From an uncultured Hungatella sp. (lineage in GTDB: Bacteria; Bacillota; Clostridia; Lachnospirales; Lachnospiraceae), in the NCBI GenBank assembly GCA_910585435.1, contig CAJUEJ010000027.1, forward strand, positions 1 to 64,000: a stretch of DNA of 64,000 nucleotides, given 5' to 3'. The notes beneath the pieces are model-generated. The model saw nothing but the letters and a program-made list of their open reading frames with translations, was not told the DNA's origin and did no database searches. The translations under genes and the position numbers were made by a program. Each line of letters starts with the position of its first letter. Position 1 is the first letter of the stretch. Shown here one piece after another: positions 35,002 through 43,790 of this stretch.

Positions 35002-36325
35002 TACTATGTTAAATCAAAAATGGACTGCCGGATCCCTTCTGTGCTTTGCATTTCCCACTCTTGTCATGATGATTTTTATGGGGCTGTATACTGTGGTGGA
35101 CACTGTTTTTGTGGCTCAGTTTGTGAATACCGACGCCCTCTCCGCTGTCAACATCGTATGTCCTGTTGTCAATCTCACAGTAGGCCTGGGAACCATGCTT
35201 GCTACAGGCGGAAATGCTATTGTCTCCCGGAAAATGGGTGCCTGCCGGAATCAGGAGGCAAATGAGGACTTTACACTGCTTATTATCACAGGAGCAGTCA
35301 TGGGATTTCTTCTTCTTTTGGCAGGAACTGTCTGGCTGGACAAAATTATATATGCGCTGGGTGCCAGTGACCGGCTTTTTTTGTACTGCAAAGACTATCT
35401 GGCAGTACTTCTCCTGTTTATTCCGGCCAATATACTCCAGACATTGTTCTCCAATCTGTTTGTGACAGCGGGAAAGCCGGGGCTTGGCCTGGGGTTGTCT
35501 GTCCTGGCAGGTGTGGCAAATATTATCTTAGATTATATTTTCATTGTGCCCTTGGGGCTGGGCATTCGGGGCGCTGCTTTGGGGACTGGTTTCGGTTACC
35601 TGATTCCTGCGGTTGCCGGACTGGTTTTTTTTATGGGAAATAAACAAGGGCTGTCTTTTGCAAAACCTAAGCTAAAGTGGGACATCATAGGGGAAAGCTG
35701 CTTTAATGGCTCCTCCGAGATGGTAAGCCAGCTGGCAACAGCCGTCACCACCTTTTTGTTCAATCGCACCATGATGGGCCTGCTGGGGGAAGACGGGGTT
35801 GCGGCCATTACGATTCTCATTTATTCTCAATTTCTGCTGAACACGCTGTATATCGGTTTCTCCATGGGGATAGCACCTGTCATGGGATTTAACTATGGAA
35901 ACCAGAATGCTATTCAGCAAAAAAAGGTTTTTTCCATCAGCATGAAGTTTATTGCAGGCGCATCGGTCCTCGTATTTGCAGTTTCCATGCTGGCAGGCTC
36001 CCGGATTGTGGGCCTGTTTGCAGATGAGACATCAAAAGTCTATGGAATTGCGGCAGAAGGCTTTACAATCTTTTCATACGGCTTTCTCTTCTGCGGCCTG
36101 AATAACTTTACCTCCGCTATGTTTACAGCCCTGTCAAACGGGAAGGTGTCTGCTGTCCTCTCATTCCTGCGGACCTTTGGACTGCTGGCAGCAGGTATCT
36201 TGCTGCTGCCCCGTATTTTGGGGATTACAGGGGTGTGGCTGGCGGTGCCGGCGGCAGAAGGGATTATGTTCGTCCTGTCCCTTATTTGCCTTGTCCATTA
36301 TGGAAAACGATATTCCTGCTTCTAA
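34994..36325 (+). CDS. MATE-family efflux transporter
   Basis: A 443-aa inner membrane exporter with about 12 hydrophobic helices. The MATE pattern is visible in two halves (for example TVVDTVFVAQFVNTDALSAVNI near residue 28 and SMGIAPVMGFNYGNQN near 285). It uses an ion gradient to expel cationic drugs or metabolites. The start overlaps the AraC-GNAT gene, so the two form an operon, with the regulator probably controlling export. The stop codon at 36323-36325 is also the left edge of the repeat that carries the mod promoter. Confidence 0.9.
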   Translation: MSDTMLNQKWTAGSLLCFAFPTLVMMIFMGLYTVVDTVFVAQFVNTDALSAVNIVCPVVNLTVGLGTMLATGGNAIVSRKMGACRNQEANEDFTLLIITGAVMGFLLLLAGTVWLDKIIYALGASDRLFLYCKDYLAVLLLFIPANILQTLFSNLFVTAGKPGLGLGLSVLAGVANIILDYIFIVPLGLGIRGAALGTGFGYLIPAVAGLVFFMGNKQGLSFAKPKLKWDIIGESCFNGSSEMVSQLATAVTTFLFNRTMMGLLGEDGVAAITILIYSQFLLNTLYIGFSMGIAPVMGFNYGNQNAIQQKKVFSISMKFIAGASVLVFAVSMLAGSRIVGLFADETSKVYGIAAEGFTIFSYGFLFCGLNNFTSAMFTALSNGKVSAVLSFLRTFGLLAAGILLLPRILGITGVWLAVPAAEGIMFVLSLICLVHYGKRYSCF

Positions 36326-36970
36326 AAGTATTGCACCAGGCAAGGTATTTTGTTAATATATTGATACGGATTCTGAAGAGCCTTCTTGGAGGAGAGTACA
36401 CAGCAGAGGAGCAGGAGGAAAGGCATGGCTGCAATACATGATTTGCTTGCCCAGGTGCAGGATGAAGCTTTGCGTAGCAGGCTGGAGCAGGAGATTAACA
36501 GACTGTCTAAGACGAAGAAATTCGGGCTGGTGTTTGAGGAGCATCTGCCGGAGTGTACACCCCTCTATGATATTCCGGTAAAGAAAGGCTCTTTAGCTGC
36601 GAAGAAAACCGGATCTGTCAGCGATTTGTATGAGGTCTGCGCCATCAAAGAGGGCATGGCCACATGCTGCCATAAAGTGACGAAAGAGAAGGAAGAAATA
36701 CCGGCAGAGGATCTGGTCTGTGTCGCTCAGTTTGGAGAGCCTATATATCCGTACCTGAAGCTGGTTGACAGTGTCAGAAACGGCGGGGACAGTGATCCGT
36801 GGCACACGCTGATCGAGGCAGACAATTATCACGCGCTGCAGCTGCTGGAATATCTGTATGCCGGCAAGGTGGACTGCATCTACATCGATCCCCCATACAA
36901 CACAGGGGCCAGGGACTGGAAATATAACAATCATTATGTGGATTCCAATGACGCATACCGGCACAGCAAA
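36323..36970 (+). repeat. Direct repeat copy A: promoter, leader and 5' part of mod1
   Basis: This ~650-bp block matches 41554-42201 at a constant offset of 5231 bp with no gap up to the start codons. The first ~100 bp differ at scattered sites. From about 36480 to 36927 I see no mismatch. Similarity decays after codon ~170 of mod1. Confidence 0.9.
36331..36359 (+). promoter_or_regulatory. Promoter of mod1
   Basis: TTGCAC (36331-36336), 17-bp spacer, TAATAT (36354-36359), starting 6 bp after the MATE stop. The same promoter is duplicated before mod2. Confidence 0.6.
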
Positions 36971-38473
36971 TGGCTTTCATTTATGGAAAAAAGGCTAAGG
37001 CTGGCCAGAAAAATATTAAATCCCGGGACAGGCGTAATCGTTATAGCCATCGATGACAATGAGTTAAATTCCCTTGGATTGCTGATCGACGAAGTGTTTG
37101 ACGGGTACAAAAAATTCTGCATCACGGTCGTTCACAATCCCAACGGAAACCAGGGAAAGAACTTTGGCATTACCAATGAGTTCCTTTTCTTTGTGCTTCC
37201 GTCAGGAGATCAGCTGCTAAGCCTGGAAAACCGGGTGGATGCGCCTGATATCCGGCCATTAAGAGATGTATCCGGCAACAGTAATCTGAGAACCGATGCG
37301 CGGAACTGTTTCTATCCTATCTATGTAAAAGATCAGAAGATTGCAGGGTTTGGCGATGTATGTGAAGACTCGTTTCATCCCTGCTCAGCCAATATTGAAC
37401 GGGAAGACGGAGTCACGGAGATTTATCCCATTGATGCCAGCGGAATCGAGAAAAAATGGGTTTTCGCACGGAACACAGTGGAAAGCATAACAGATGAGCT
37501 GCATATTGAATGGAATAATTCACGAAAAATTTGGGATGTAATCAGGTATAAGACTCATTTTACATACAAAAGCGTATGGAATAAAAAAGCTTACAATGCA
37601 AACAGCTATGGGACAAAGCTGCTGAATAAGATTCTTGGTGAAAAGAGATTTGATTATCCCAAATCCGTTTACGGGGTGTATGAATGCCTGAAGGCCGTAT
37701 GTGGAAACAAAAAGGATGCCCTTGTGGTTGACTTTTTTTCGGGATCCGGAACCACCCTTCATGCCCTCAACCTGTTGAATGCAGAGGACAAAGGCCATCG
37801 CCGGTGTATTATGATAACAAACAATGAAGTCTCAGAGGCAGAAGCCAGATCGTTGGCAAAAAAGGGGCTAAAGCCAGGAGACGATGCATGGGAAAAATAT
37901 GGGATAGCCCGCTATGTTACATGGCCCAGAACGGTCTGCAGCATTAAAGGGATTAATACAAAAGGACAGCCGCTGCCAGGGGATTACGGGACTTATCATG
38001 AGGAATATATTCCGGACACAGGCGCAAAGGGAAAATACAGAAAAGTAAAAGCGGCAGATAATCCTGTTTTGGCAGACATGAAAATGTCCGACGGATTCAA
38101 GGCAAATGCAGCCTTCTTCAAATTAGGCTTCCTGGATAAAACGTCAGTTGCCCTTGGACGCCAGCTTGCACAACTGCTTCCCGTGCTGTGGCTAAAGGCC
38201 GGAGCGGTGGGGCCCTGTCCTCAGTTAAAGGAAGAGAAGGCAGATATGCTGGTTTTGCCTGAGAATCATTTTGCAATATTAATAGATGAGAAATATTATC
38301 AGGACTTTGCCGTACAGATAGATTTGCATCCTGAAATCCGGACAATTTATATTGTGACCGATTCAGAAGCCGGGTACCGGGAGATGATAACCGGCTATAC
38401 ACACAGGGATACGTATCAGCTATACAGAGATTATCTGGATAATTTCCGTATCAATACAGGGAGACAGTCATGA
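36425..38473 (+). CDS. mod: Type III restriction-modification DNA methyltransferase, first copy
   Basis: An N6-adenine methyltransferase of the beta class (catalytic motif before SAM motif), 682 aa. The catalytic motif DPPYNTG is at residues 155-161 and the SAM motif DFFSGSGTT at about 436. The ~270 residues between hold the target-recognition region, which differs from that of mod2. The start at 36425 follows AGGAGGAAAGG; the frame extends to 36386 without need. The stop overlaps the res start in an ATGA junction, so Mod and Res are translationally coupled and should form a Type III complex that methylates one strand and cuts unmodified head-to-head sites. Confidence 0.93.
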   Translation: MAAIHDLLAQVQDEALRSRLEQEINRLSKTKKFGLVFEEHLPECTPLYDIPVKKGSLAAKKTGSVSDLYEVCAIKEGMATCCHKVTKEKEEIPAEDLVCVAQFGEPIYPYLKLVDSVRNGGDSDPWHTLIEADNYHALQLLEYLYAGKVDCIYIDPPYNTGARDWKYNNHYVDSNDAYRHSKWLSFMEKRLRLARKILNPGTGVIVIAIDDNELNSLGLLIDEVFDGYKKFCITVVHNPNGNQGKNFGITNEFLFFVLPSGDQLLSLENRVDAPDIRPLRDVSGNSNLRTDARNCFYPIYVKDQKIAGFGDVCEDSFHPCSANIEREDGVTEIYPIDASGIEKKWVFARNTVESITDELHIEWNNSRKIWDVIRYKTHFTYKSVWNKKAYNANSYGTKLLNKILGEKRFDYPKSVYGVYECLKAVCGNKKDALVVDFFSGSGTTLHALNLLNAEDKGHRRCIMITNNEVSEAEARSLAKKGLKPGDDAWEKYGIARYVTWPRTVCSIKGINTKGQPLPGDYGTYHEEYIPDTGAKGKYRKVKAADNPVLADMKMSDGFKANAAFFKLGFLDKTSVALGRQLAQLLPVLWLKAGAVGPCPQLKEEKADMLVLPENHFAILIDEKYYQDFAVQIDLHPEIRTIYIVTDSEAGYREMITGYTHRDTYQLYRDYLDNFRINTGRQS

Positions 38474-41346
38474 AAGAAGAGTTATATCCGTTTCAAAAAA
38501 GGGCGTTAAAGGAGCTGCGCATGAAAGCAGCGGAGGCTGTTTACAGATACAACCGTACACATTCAAAACAGGTGATTTCATTTACAGCGCCTACCGGAGC
38601 AGGAAAGACCATCATTATGGCGGCGCTGATGGAAAGCATTTTCTTTGGAAATGAGGATTACCCTGAACAGCCGGAGGCTATTATTGTGTGGCTGTCAGAT
38701 TCACCCCAGTTAAACGAGCAGTCAAAGGATAAGATTGACTTTAAGGCAGACAAGATTCGGATCGGGCAGTGTGTCACTGTAAAAGACGAATCCTTTGACC
38801 AGGAGATACTGGATGACGGACACATTTACTTTCTCAATACCCAGAAGCTGGGGAAAAGTTCTAATCTTACGAAAGCTACGGATAACCGCCAGTATACAAT
38901 CTGGGAGACCCTTGCCAACACAGCCAGGGAAAAAAGTGACCGGGTTTATTTCATCATAGACGAAGCCCACCGGGGCATGCAGGGACGGGAAGCGGGACGT
39001 GCCACTACGATTATGCAGAAATTTCTTAAGGGAAGCCCGGAGGATGGCATCGAGGCAATGCCGGTGGTTATCGGTATGTCCGCCACATCGGCACGCTTCA
39101 ATGCCCTGGTTTCCGGAATCCCGTCAGATACACAGTATGTGGTGGTTACCACAGAAGAGGTCAGATCTTCCGGATTATTAAAGGACAGGATTGTCATCTC
39201 ATATCCGGAGGAGAACACTGGAAAAAGAGATATGGCCGTGCTTCAGGCAGCTGCCGATGAATGGAGGGACAAGCGGGAACACTGGTATCAATACTGTAAT
39301 GAACAGCACTCTGCCCATGTGAATCCTGTGTTTGTGATTCAGGTGCAGAACGCAACCGCGTCCTCTGTATCCGCAACAGATCTGGACGAATGCATACAGA
39401 AAATCGAAGAACGGGCCGGCCTTCGGTTTCACGAGGGTGAGGTAGTCCATGCCTTCGGCGATGCATCGACGGTTCTTCAAATCAATGGCTTGCGTGTGCC
39501 TTATGTGGCTCCGGCTTCTATCGCGGAGGACAAGAGAATCTGCGTGGTGTTCTTTAAGGAGAGCCTGTCAACCGGCTGGGACTGCCCCCGGGCGGAGACC
39601 ATGATGTCCTTCCGCCATGCGGCCGATGCAACTTATATCGCACAGCTTTTGGGGCGGATGATCCGGACTCCCAAGCATATGCATATTCAGGTGGACGAGA
39701 CACTGAATGATGTACATCTGTACCTGCCCCACTTCAATTCTGAAACGGTCAGAAAGGTTGTGGAGGAGCTGCAGAACGCAGAAGGCGGTGAGATTCCGGC
39801 AGATATCTACGGAGAATCGCTGGACGCCAGGGTGATGGATACATTATCTGTCAGACCAGGGAGAAGGGCGGCCGGCCAGGGAATGCATTCTGCCAGCGCG
39901 TGGCCGGGGCAGACATCCCTGTTTGAGCCGCCATCCGGTGGTCAGCCGATGGAGGTGAGGGATGGAGGGGCAGTGCCCTACAGCGGCGGCGCCAGAGAAC
40001 AGGCAGAAAACCCCGCTTGCACCGGTGAGGCGCTGCTGTCGCCAGAAACAGGTGTTGGCATCCGCACCGGGCAGCCAGGGACGGCGGAAGACGCTGTGCA
40101 AAATGCGGTACAGGCAGGGACGGCGGGAGATGCTCTGCAAAATCCGGTACAAACCCAAGCGGAATCGGCTGCGGAAACATATGTGGATCCTCTGGATCGG
40201 GAAAGCGTTGTGAAGGCTGTCAATATGTCCGGTCTTTTATCCTATGATGTGAGGACAACGCGGGTCAATAATTATCTGAATTCCCTGTACAGCCTTTCAA
40301 GGCTGCTCAGACAGTCCGGAAAATATCCGGATGCAACAGATGATGTACTGGAAGAAATTGTCCGCATGATCCGGGCACATGTGGAAGAACTGAAGCATGA
40401 CGGCAAATACGAAGAGATGATACAGAAAATCATGGAATTTCAGATGAAGTCACAGGTGTTTGATGTATTCGGAGAAAGTGTGGACAACCATATAGTCCAT
40501 ATGTTCATGTCCGCCACAGACGCTGATATTGATCGGCAGTTCCGACGCGCAGAGATAAGGCTTGGAAATGAAGGGGCAGGCAACAAGTACGGCCGTTATT
40601 ATTATGATGAGGCGGACCCCAATACCTATAAGATTGATGTGATTCTCTATGCCTCAAATGATCACTGCTATGAGAGGCTTCTCTCCTATGCTGAGAAGAC
40701 ATTCCACAAGCTGAACGATCATTACCGTCGTCAGATCGTGGGACTGGAGGAGCGGTTCATCAGACAGTACAACACCATTGTCTCTGACGGCGATATAGTA
40801 AGCAAGCATAACTTCAGGCTGCCAGAGACCATCAGCCTGCCTCATGAAGCAGATGGCAGGGAGTACACCGATCATCTGTTTGTGGATGATGCCGGCAAGG
40901 CACGTATCGCCTTAAACGGATGGGAAGAAGGGGTTCTGGCAGAGGAACAGAGGCAGCCGGATTATGTCTGCTGGCTGAGAAATCCGCCGAGGAAGCCCTG
41001 GTCTCTCTGTATTCCCTATGAGGCAGGCGGAAAGCAGAAGCCTACATATCCTGATTTTATCATTATCCGCAAGGATGATAACCAGGGATACATCCTTGAC
41101 ATTCTGGAACCCCACGATCATACAAGAACAGATAACCTTGGCAAGGCAAAGGGCTTTGCGGAATATGCCAGACAGAATCCGGGGGTGGGACGCATTCAGC
41201 TGATTCGCAAGGGCAGAGACGGGGCAGGCAATAACCAGTTTAAAAGACTGGATATGGCAATGAGCGCCGTGCGTGATAAAGTCTCCCGTGCCATGACAAA
41301 TGATGAGTTGGATCACATATTTGAGACAGATGGGTTTTTTATGTAA
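38470..41346 (+). CDS. res: Type III restriction enzyme Res subunit (helicase-nuclease)
   Basis: A 958-aa ATP-dependent restriction subunit. SF2 helicase motifs are Walker A TAPTGAGKT at residues 39-47, DEAH at about 164-167, motif III MSATSARF near 203 and the late QLLGRMIRTP near 394. A variable, Gly/Ala/Gln-rich insert lies near residues 460-580. The C-terminal nuclease region has YPDFIIIR near 858 and DILEPHDH near 877, a PD...(D/E) arrangement seen in one Type III subgroup. It depends on a Mod subunit for target choice. It overlaps mod1 by 4 bp and is intact. Confidence 0.92.
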   Translation: MKEELYPFQKRALKELRMKAAEAVYRYNRTHSKQVISFTAPTGAGKTIIMAALMESIFFGNEDYPEQPEAIIVWLSDSPQLNEQSKDKIDFKADKIRIGQCVTVKDESFDQEILDDGHIYFLNTQKLGKSSNLTKATDNRQYTIWETLANTAREKSDRVYFIIDEAHRGMQGREAGRATTIMQKFLKGSPEDGIEAMPVVIGMSATSARFNALVSGIPSDTQYVVVTTEEVRSSGLLKDRIVISYPEENTGKRDMAVLQAAADEWRDKREHWYQYCNEQHSAHVNPVFVIQVQNATASSVSATDLDECIQKIEERAGLRFHEGEVVHAFGDASTVLQINGLRVPYVAPASIAEDKRICVVFFKESLSTGWDCPRAETMMSFRHAADATYIAQLLGRMIRTPKHMHIQVDETLNDVHLYLPHFNSETVRKVVEELQNAEGGEIPADIYGESLDARVMDTLSVRPGRRAAGQGMHSASAWPGQTSLFEPPSGGQPMEVRDGGAVPYSGGAREQAENPACTGEALLSPETGVGIRTGQPGTAEDAVQNAVQAGTAGDALQNPVQTQAESAAETYVDPLDRESVVKAVNMSGLLSYDVRTTRVNNYLNSLYSLSRLLRQSGKYPDATDDVLEEIVRMIRAHVEELKHDGKYEEMIQKIMEFQMKSQVFDVFGESVDNHIVHMFMSATDADIDRQFRRAEIRLGNEGAGNKYGRYYYDEADPNTYKIDVILYASNDHCYERLLSYAEKTFHKLNDHYRRQIVGLEERFIRQYNTIVSDGDIVSKHNFRLPETISLPHEADGREYTDHLFVDDAGKARIALNGWEEGVLAEEQRQPDYVCWLRNPPRKPWSLCIPYEAGGKQKPTYPDFIIIRKDDNQGYILDILEPHDHTRTDNLGKAKGFAEYARQNPGVGRIQLIRKGRDGAGNNQFKRLDMAMSAVRDKVSRAMTNDELDHIFETDGFFM

Positions 41347-41553
41347 TCTTCTATAGCCTTATTCAACATAATGTGCTCTAATTCTCTTAATCCGTTTGTT
41401 TTTTGAAATTGATTATTGGTTTCCGATTGTCAACCGTTAGACGCACCAAAATCTTTCGGTTTCTAACCAACCAACACTGCAAATTCTGCAAGAGGGTTTG
41501 AAGAACAGGGGTGCTTCGGCACTCCTGTTTTTTGTGGTTTTGTGGGAATTTTT
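41347..41553 (+). other. Non-coding spacer between res and mod2
   Basis: Apart from the terminator near its end I see no gene here. The stretch is AT-rich and shares no sequence with the region upstream of mod1. Confidence 0.5.
41504..41536 (+). terminator. Terminator after res
   Basis: AACAGGGGTGC-TTCG-GCACTCCTGTT (one G-U) followed by a T run, ending the mod1-res transcript before the mod2 promoter. Confidence 0.85.
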
Positions 41554-42201
41554 TAAAAGTATTGCACCAGGCAAGGTATTTTGTTAATATATTGGTACGG
41601 ATTCTGAAGGGCCTTTTCGGAGGATAGTATACACCAGAAAAACAGGAGGAAAGACATGGCTGCAATACATGATTTGCTTGCCCAGGTGCAGGATGAGGCT
41701 TTGCGTGCCAGGCTGGAGCAGGAGATTAACAGACTGTCTAAGACGAAGAAATTCGGGCTGGTGTTTGAGGAGCATCTGCCGGAGTGTACACCCCTCTATG
41801 ATATTCCGGTAAAGAAAGGCTCTTTAGCTGCGAAGAAAACCGGATCTGTCAGCGATTTGTATGAGGTCTGCGCCATCAAAGAGGGCATGGCCACATGCTG
41901 CCATAAAGTGACGAAAGAGAAGGAAGAAATACCGGCAGAGGATCTGGTCTGTGTCGCTCAGTTTGGAGAGCCTATATATCCGTACCTGAAGCTGGTTGAC
42001 AGTGTCAGAAACGGCGGGGACAGTGATCCGTGGCACACGCTGATCGAGGCAGACAATTATCACGCGCTGCAGCTGCTGGAATATCTGTATGCCGGCAAGG
42101 TGGACTGCATCTACATCGATCCCCCATACAACACAGGGGCCAGGGACTGGAAATATAATAATGATTATGTGGATTCCAATGACGCATACCGCCACAGCAA
42201 A
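41554..42201 (+). repeat. Direct repeat copy B: promoter, leader and 5' part of mod2
   Basis: Second copy of the block at 36323-36970, offset by exactly 5231 bp. It carries its own promoter and the same ribosome binding site region. Confidence 0.9.
41562..41590 (+). promoter_or_regulatory. Promoter of mod2
   Basis: TTGCAC (41562-41567), 17-bp spacer, TAATAT (41585-41590), identical in core elements to the mod1 promoter. Confidence 0.6.
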
Positions 42202-43752
42202 TGGCTGTCAATGATGAAGAAGCGGTTAAAGCTTGCCGGGAAGCTTATGAATCCTGACGATTCCGTTCTCCTTGTGACCATTGATGAGAAAGAATACCTG
42301 CATCTTGGATGCTTGCTGGAAGAACTGTTTCCAGATGCAAGGATCCAGATGATAAGTACAATGATCAATCCTGCAAATGTAGCCCGTGCAGGAGAATTCG
42401 GACGCAGTGGAGAATATATTTTCTGCGTGATGATGGGAAGCGCCGCACCTTTAAGAGTGAAGCTTGATCGGGAATGGGTATCGAATAAAGGAAGAACACA
42501 CACCGGAAATATACGCTGGGATCTCTTAAAGCGTTCAGGAACCAATGCTGAAAGGCGCCATTCCCCAGGCGGCTTTTATCCGATCTACATAGATCCCTCA
42601 AATGGCAAAATCCATCATTTAGGTGAACCACTGCCTCCGGGGATATCCAAAGCCCCCAAAATAGACGGGCTGTTTACTCTCCTGCCTATTCGACAGAACG
42701 GAACCGAAGGAAACTGGCAGTGGGCAGCGAATACATTTATGGAACGGATGAAGCAGGGAAGGGTAAAAATTGGCGGAAATGCTGACAGAGGTTTCACCGT
42801 TTATATACTGAAAGATGGTGAATACTCAAAAATATTGAAAGGTGAATTCAACATCATTGGCCGCGGAATCAATCAAGAAATCCTGGTTGAGGATAAAGAC
42901 ACGGATCATGTTATGGCCACCCCCGGTGATATATGGAAGATAGCATCACATGATGCTACCCAATATGGATCCAGGCTGATAGGAAATATCTTTCAGGACA
43001 GAAGGTTCACTTTTCCCAAATCTTTATATGCGGTAAAAGACTGCATTTATTTTTTTACAGCAGACAAGCCAGATGCACTTATACTTGATTTTTTTGCCGG
43101 ATCCGGAACGACTCTGCATGCTGTCAACTTGCTGAATGCAGAGGATGGCGGGCATCGCAAATGTATAATGATTACAAATAATGAGGTCTCTGAGCGAGAA
43201 GCAAAATCACTGAAAAATGCCGGATATCATCCGGGAGATGAAGAGTGGGAAAGGCTTGGTATAGCGCGATACGTTACCTGGCCACGTACGGTTTGCTCCA
43301 TTGAAGGGCACGACGTGAATGGAAAACCTCTGAGAGGAAATTATCTTGGAACGGAGATGCCCATGGCAGAAGGGCTCAGGGCGAATGCAGTTTTCTTTAA
43401 ATTAGGCTTTTTGGACAAGATATCCGTAGCTTTAGGGAGGCAGCTTACAGAGCTGTTCCCTGTTTTATGGATGAAAGCAGGCTCCTGTGGTTTATGTCCA
43501 CAGCTTAAAGAAGGGACAGCCGCTATGGAGGTGCTTCCTGAAAACAGATTTGCCATTCTGATGGATGAAAAATACTTTCAGGATTTTAACAAAGAGGTAA
43601 ACAAATTTCCTGAGATACAGACAATTTATATTGTGACCGATTCAGAGGCAGGCTTTCGGGAGATGGCTTCCGAATTCTGCGGAAAGGCCACATTCCAGCT
43701 TTACAGAGACTATCTGGATAATTTCCGTATCAATACAGGGAGACAGTCATAA
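41656..43752 (+). CDS. Second Type III methyltransferase with different target-recognition region
   Basis: A 698-aa intact beta-class N6-adenine methyltransferase. Residues 1-169 differ from mod1 at a single position (Ala for Ser at 18), with DPPYNTG again at 155-161. The central region up to DFFAGSGTT near 478 is unrelated in detail and about 40 residues longer, so it should recognise another DNA site. Similarity returns in the last ~230 residues, and the final 12 residues (LDNFRINTGRQS) are identical, as is the DNA encoding them. The stop is TAA in place of the TGA that overlaps res, and no second res follows. It could pair with the single Res or act as a methylation-only enzyme. Confidence 0.92.
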   Translation: MAAIHDLLAQVQDEALRARLEQEINRLSKTKKFGLVFEEHLPECTPLYDIPVKKGSLAAKKTGSVSDLYEVCAIKEGMATCCHKVTKEKEEIPAEDLVCVAQFGEPIYPYLKLVDSVRNGGDSDPWHTLIEADNYHALQLLEYLYAGKVDCIYIDPPYNTGARDWKYNNDYVDSNDAYRHSKWLSMMKKRLKLAGKLMNPDDSVLLVTIDEKEYLHLGCLLEELFPDARIQMISTMINPANVARAGEFGRSGEYIFCVMMGSAAPLRVKLDREWVSNKGRTHTGNIRWDLLKRSGTNAERRHSPGGFYPIYIDPSNGKIHHLGEPLPPGISKAPKIDGLFTLLPIRQNGTEGNWQWAANTFMERMKQGRVKIGGNADRGFTVYILKDGEYSKILKGEFNIIGRGINQEILVEDKDTDHVMATPGDIWKIASHDATQYGSRLIGNIFQDRRFTFPKSLYAVKDCIYFFTADKPDALILDFFAGSGTTLHAVNLLNAEDGGHRKCIMITNNEVSEREAKSLKNAGYHPGDEEWERLGIARYVTWPRTVCSIEGHDVNGKPLRGNYLGTEMPMAEGLRANAVFFKLGFLDKISVALGRQLTELFPVLWMKAGSCGLCPQLKEGTAAMEVLPENRFAILMDEKYFQDFNKEVNKFPEIQTIYIVTDSEAGFREMASEFCGKATFQLYRDYLDNFRINTGRQS

Positions 43753-43790
43753 AAGCAACAATCCACTTTACACAGAAAGGAAAACCAGGC

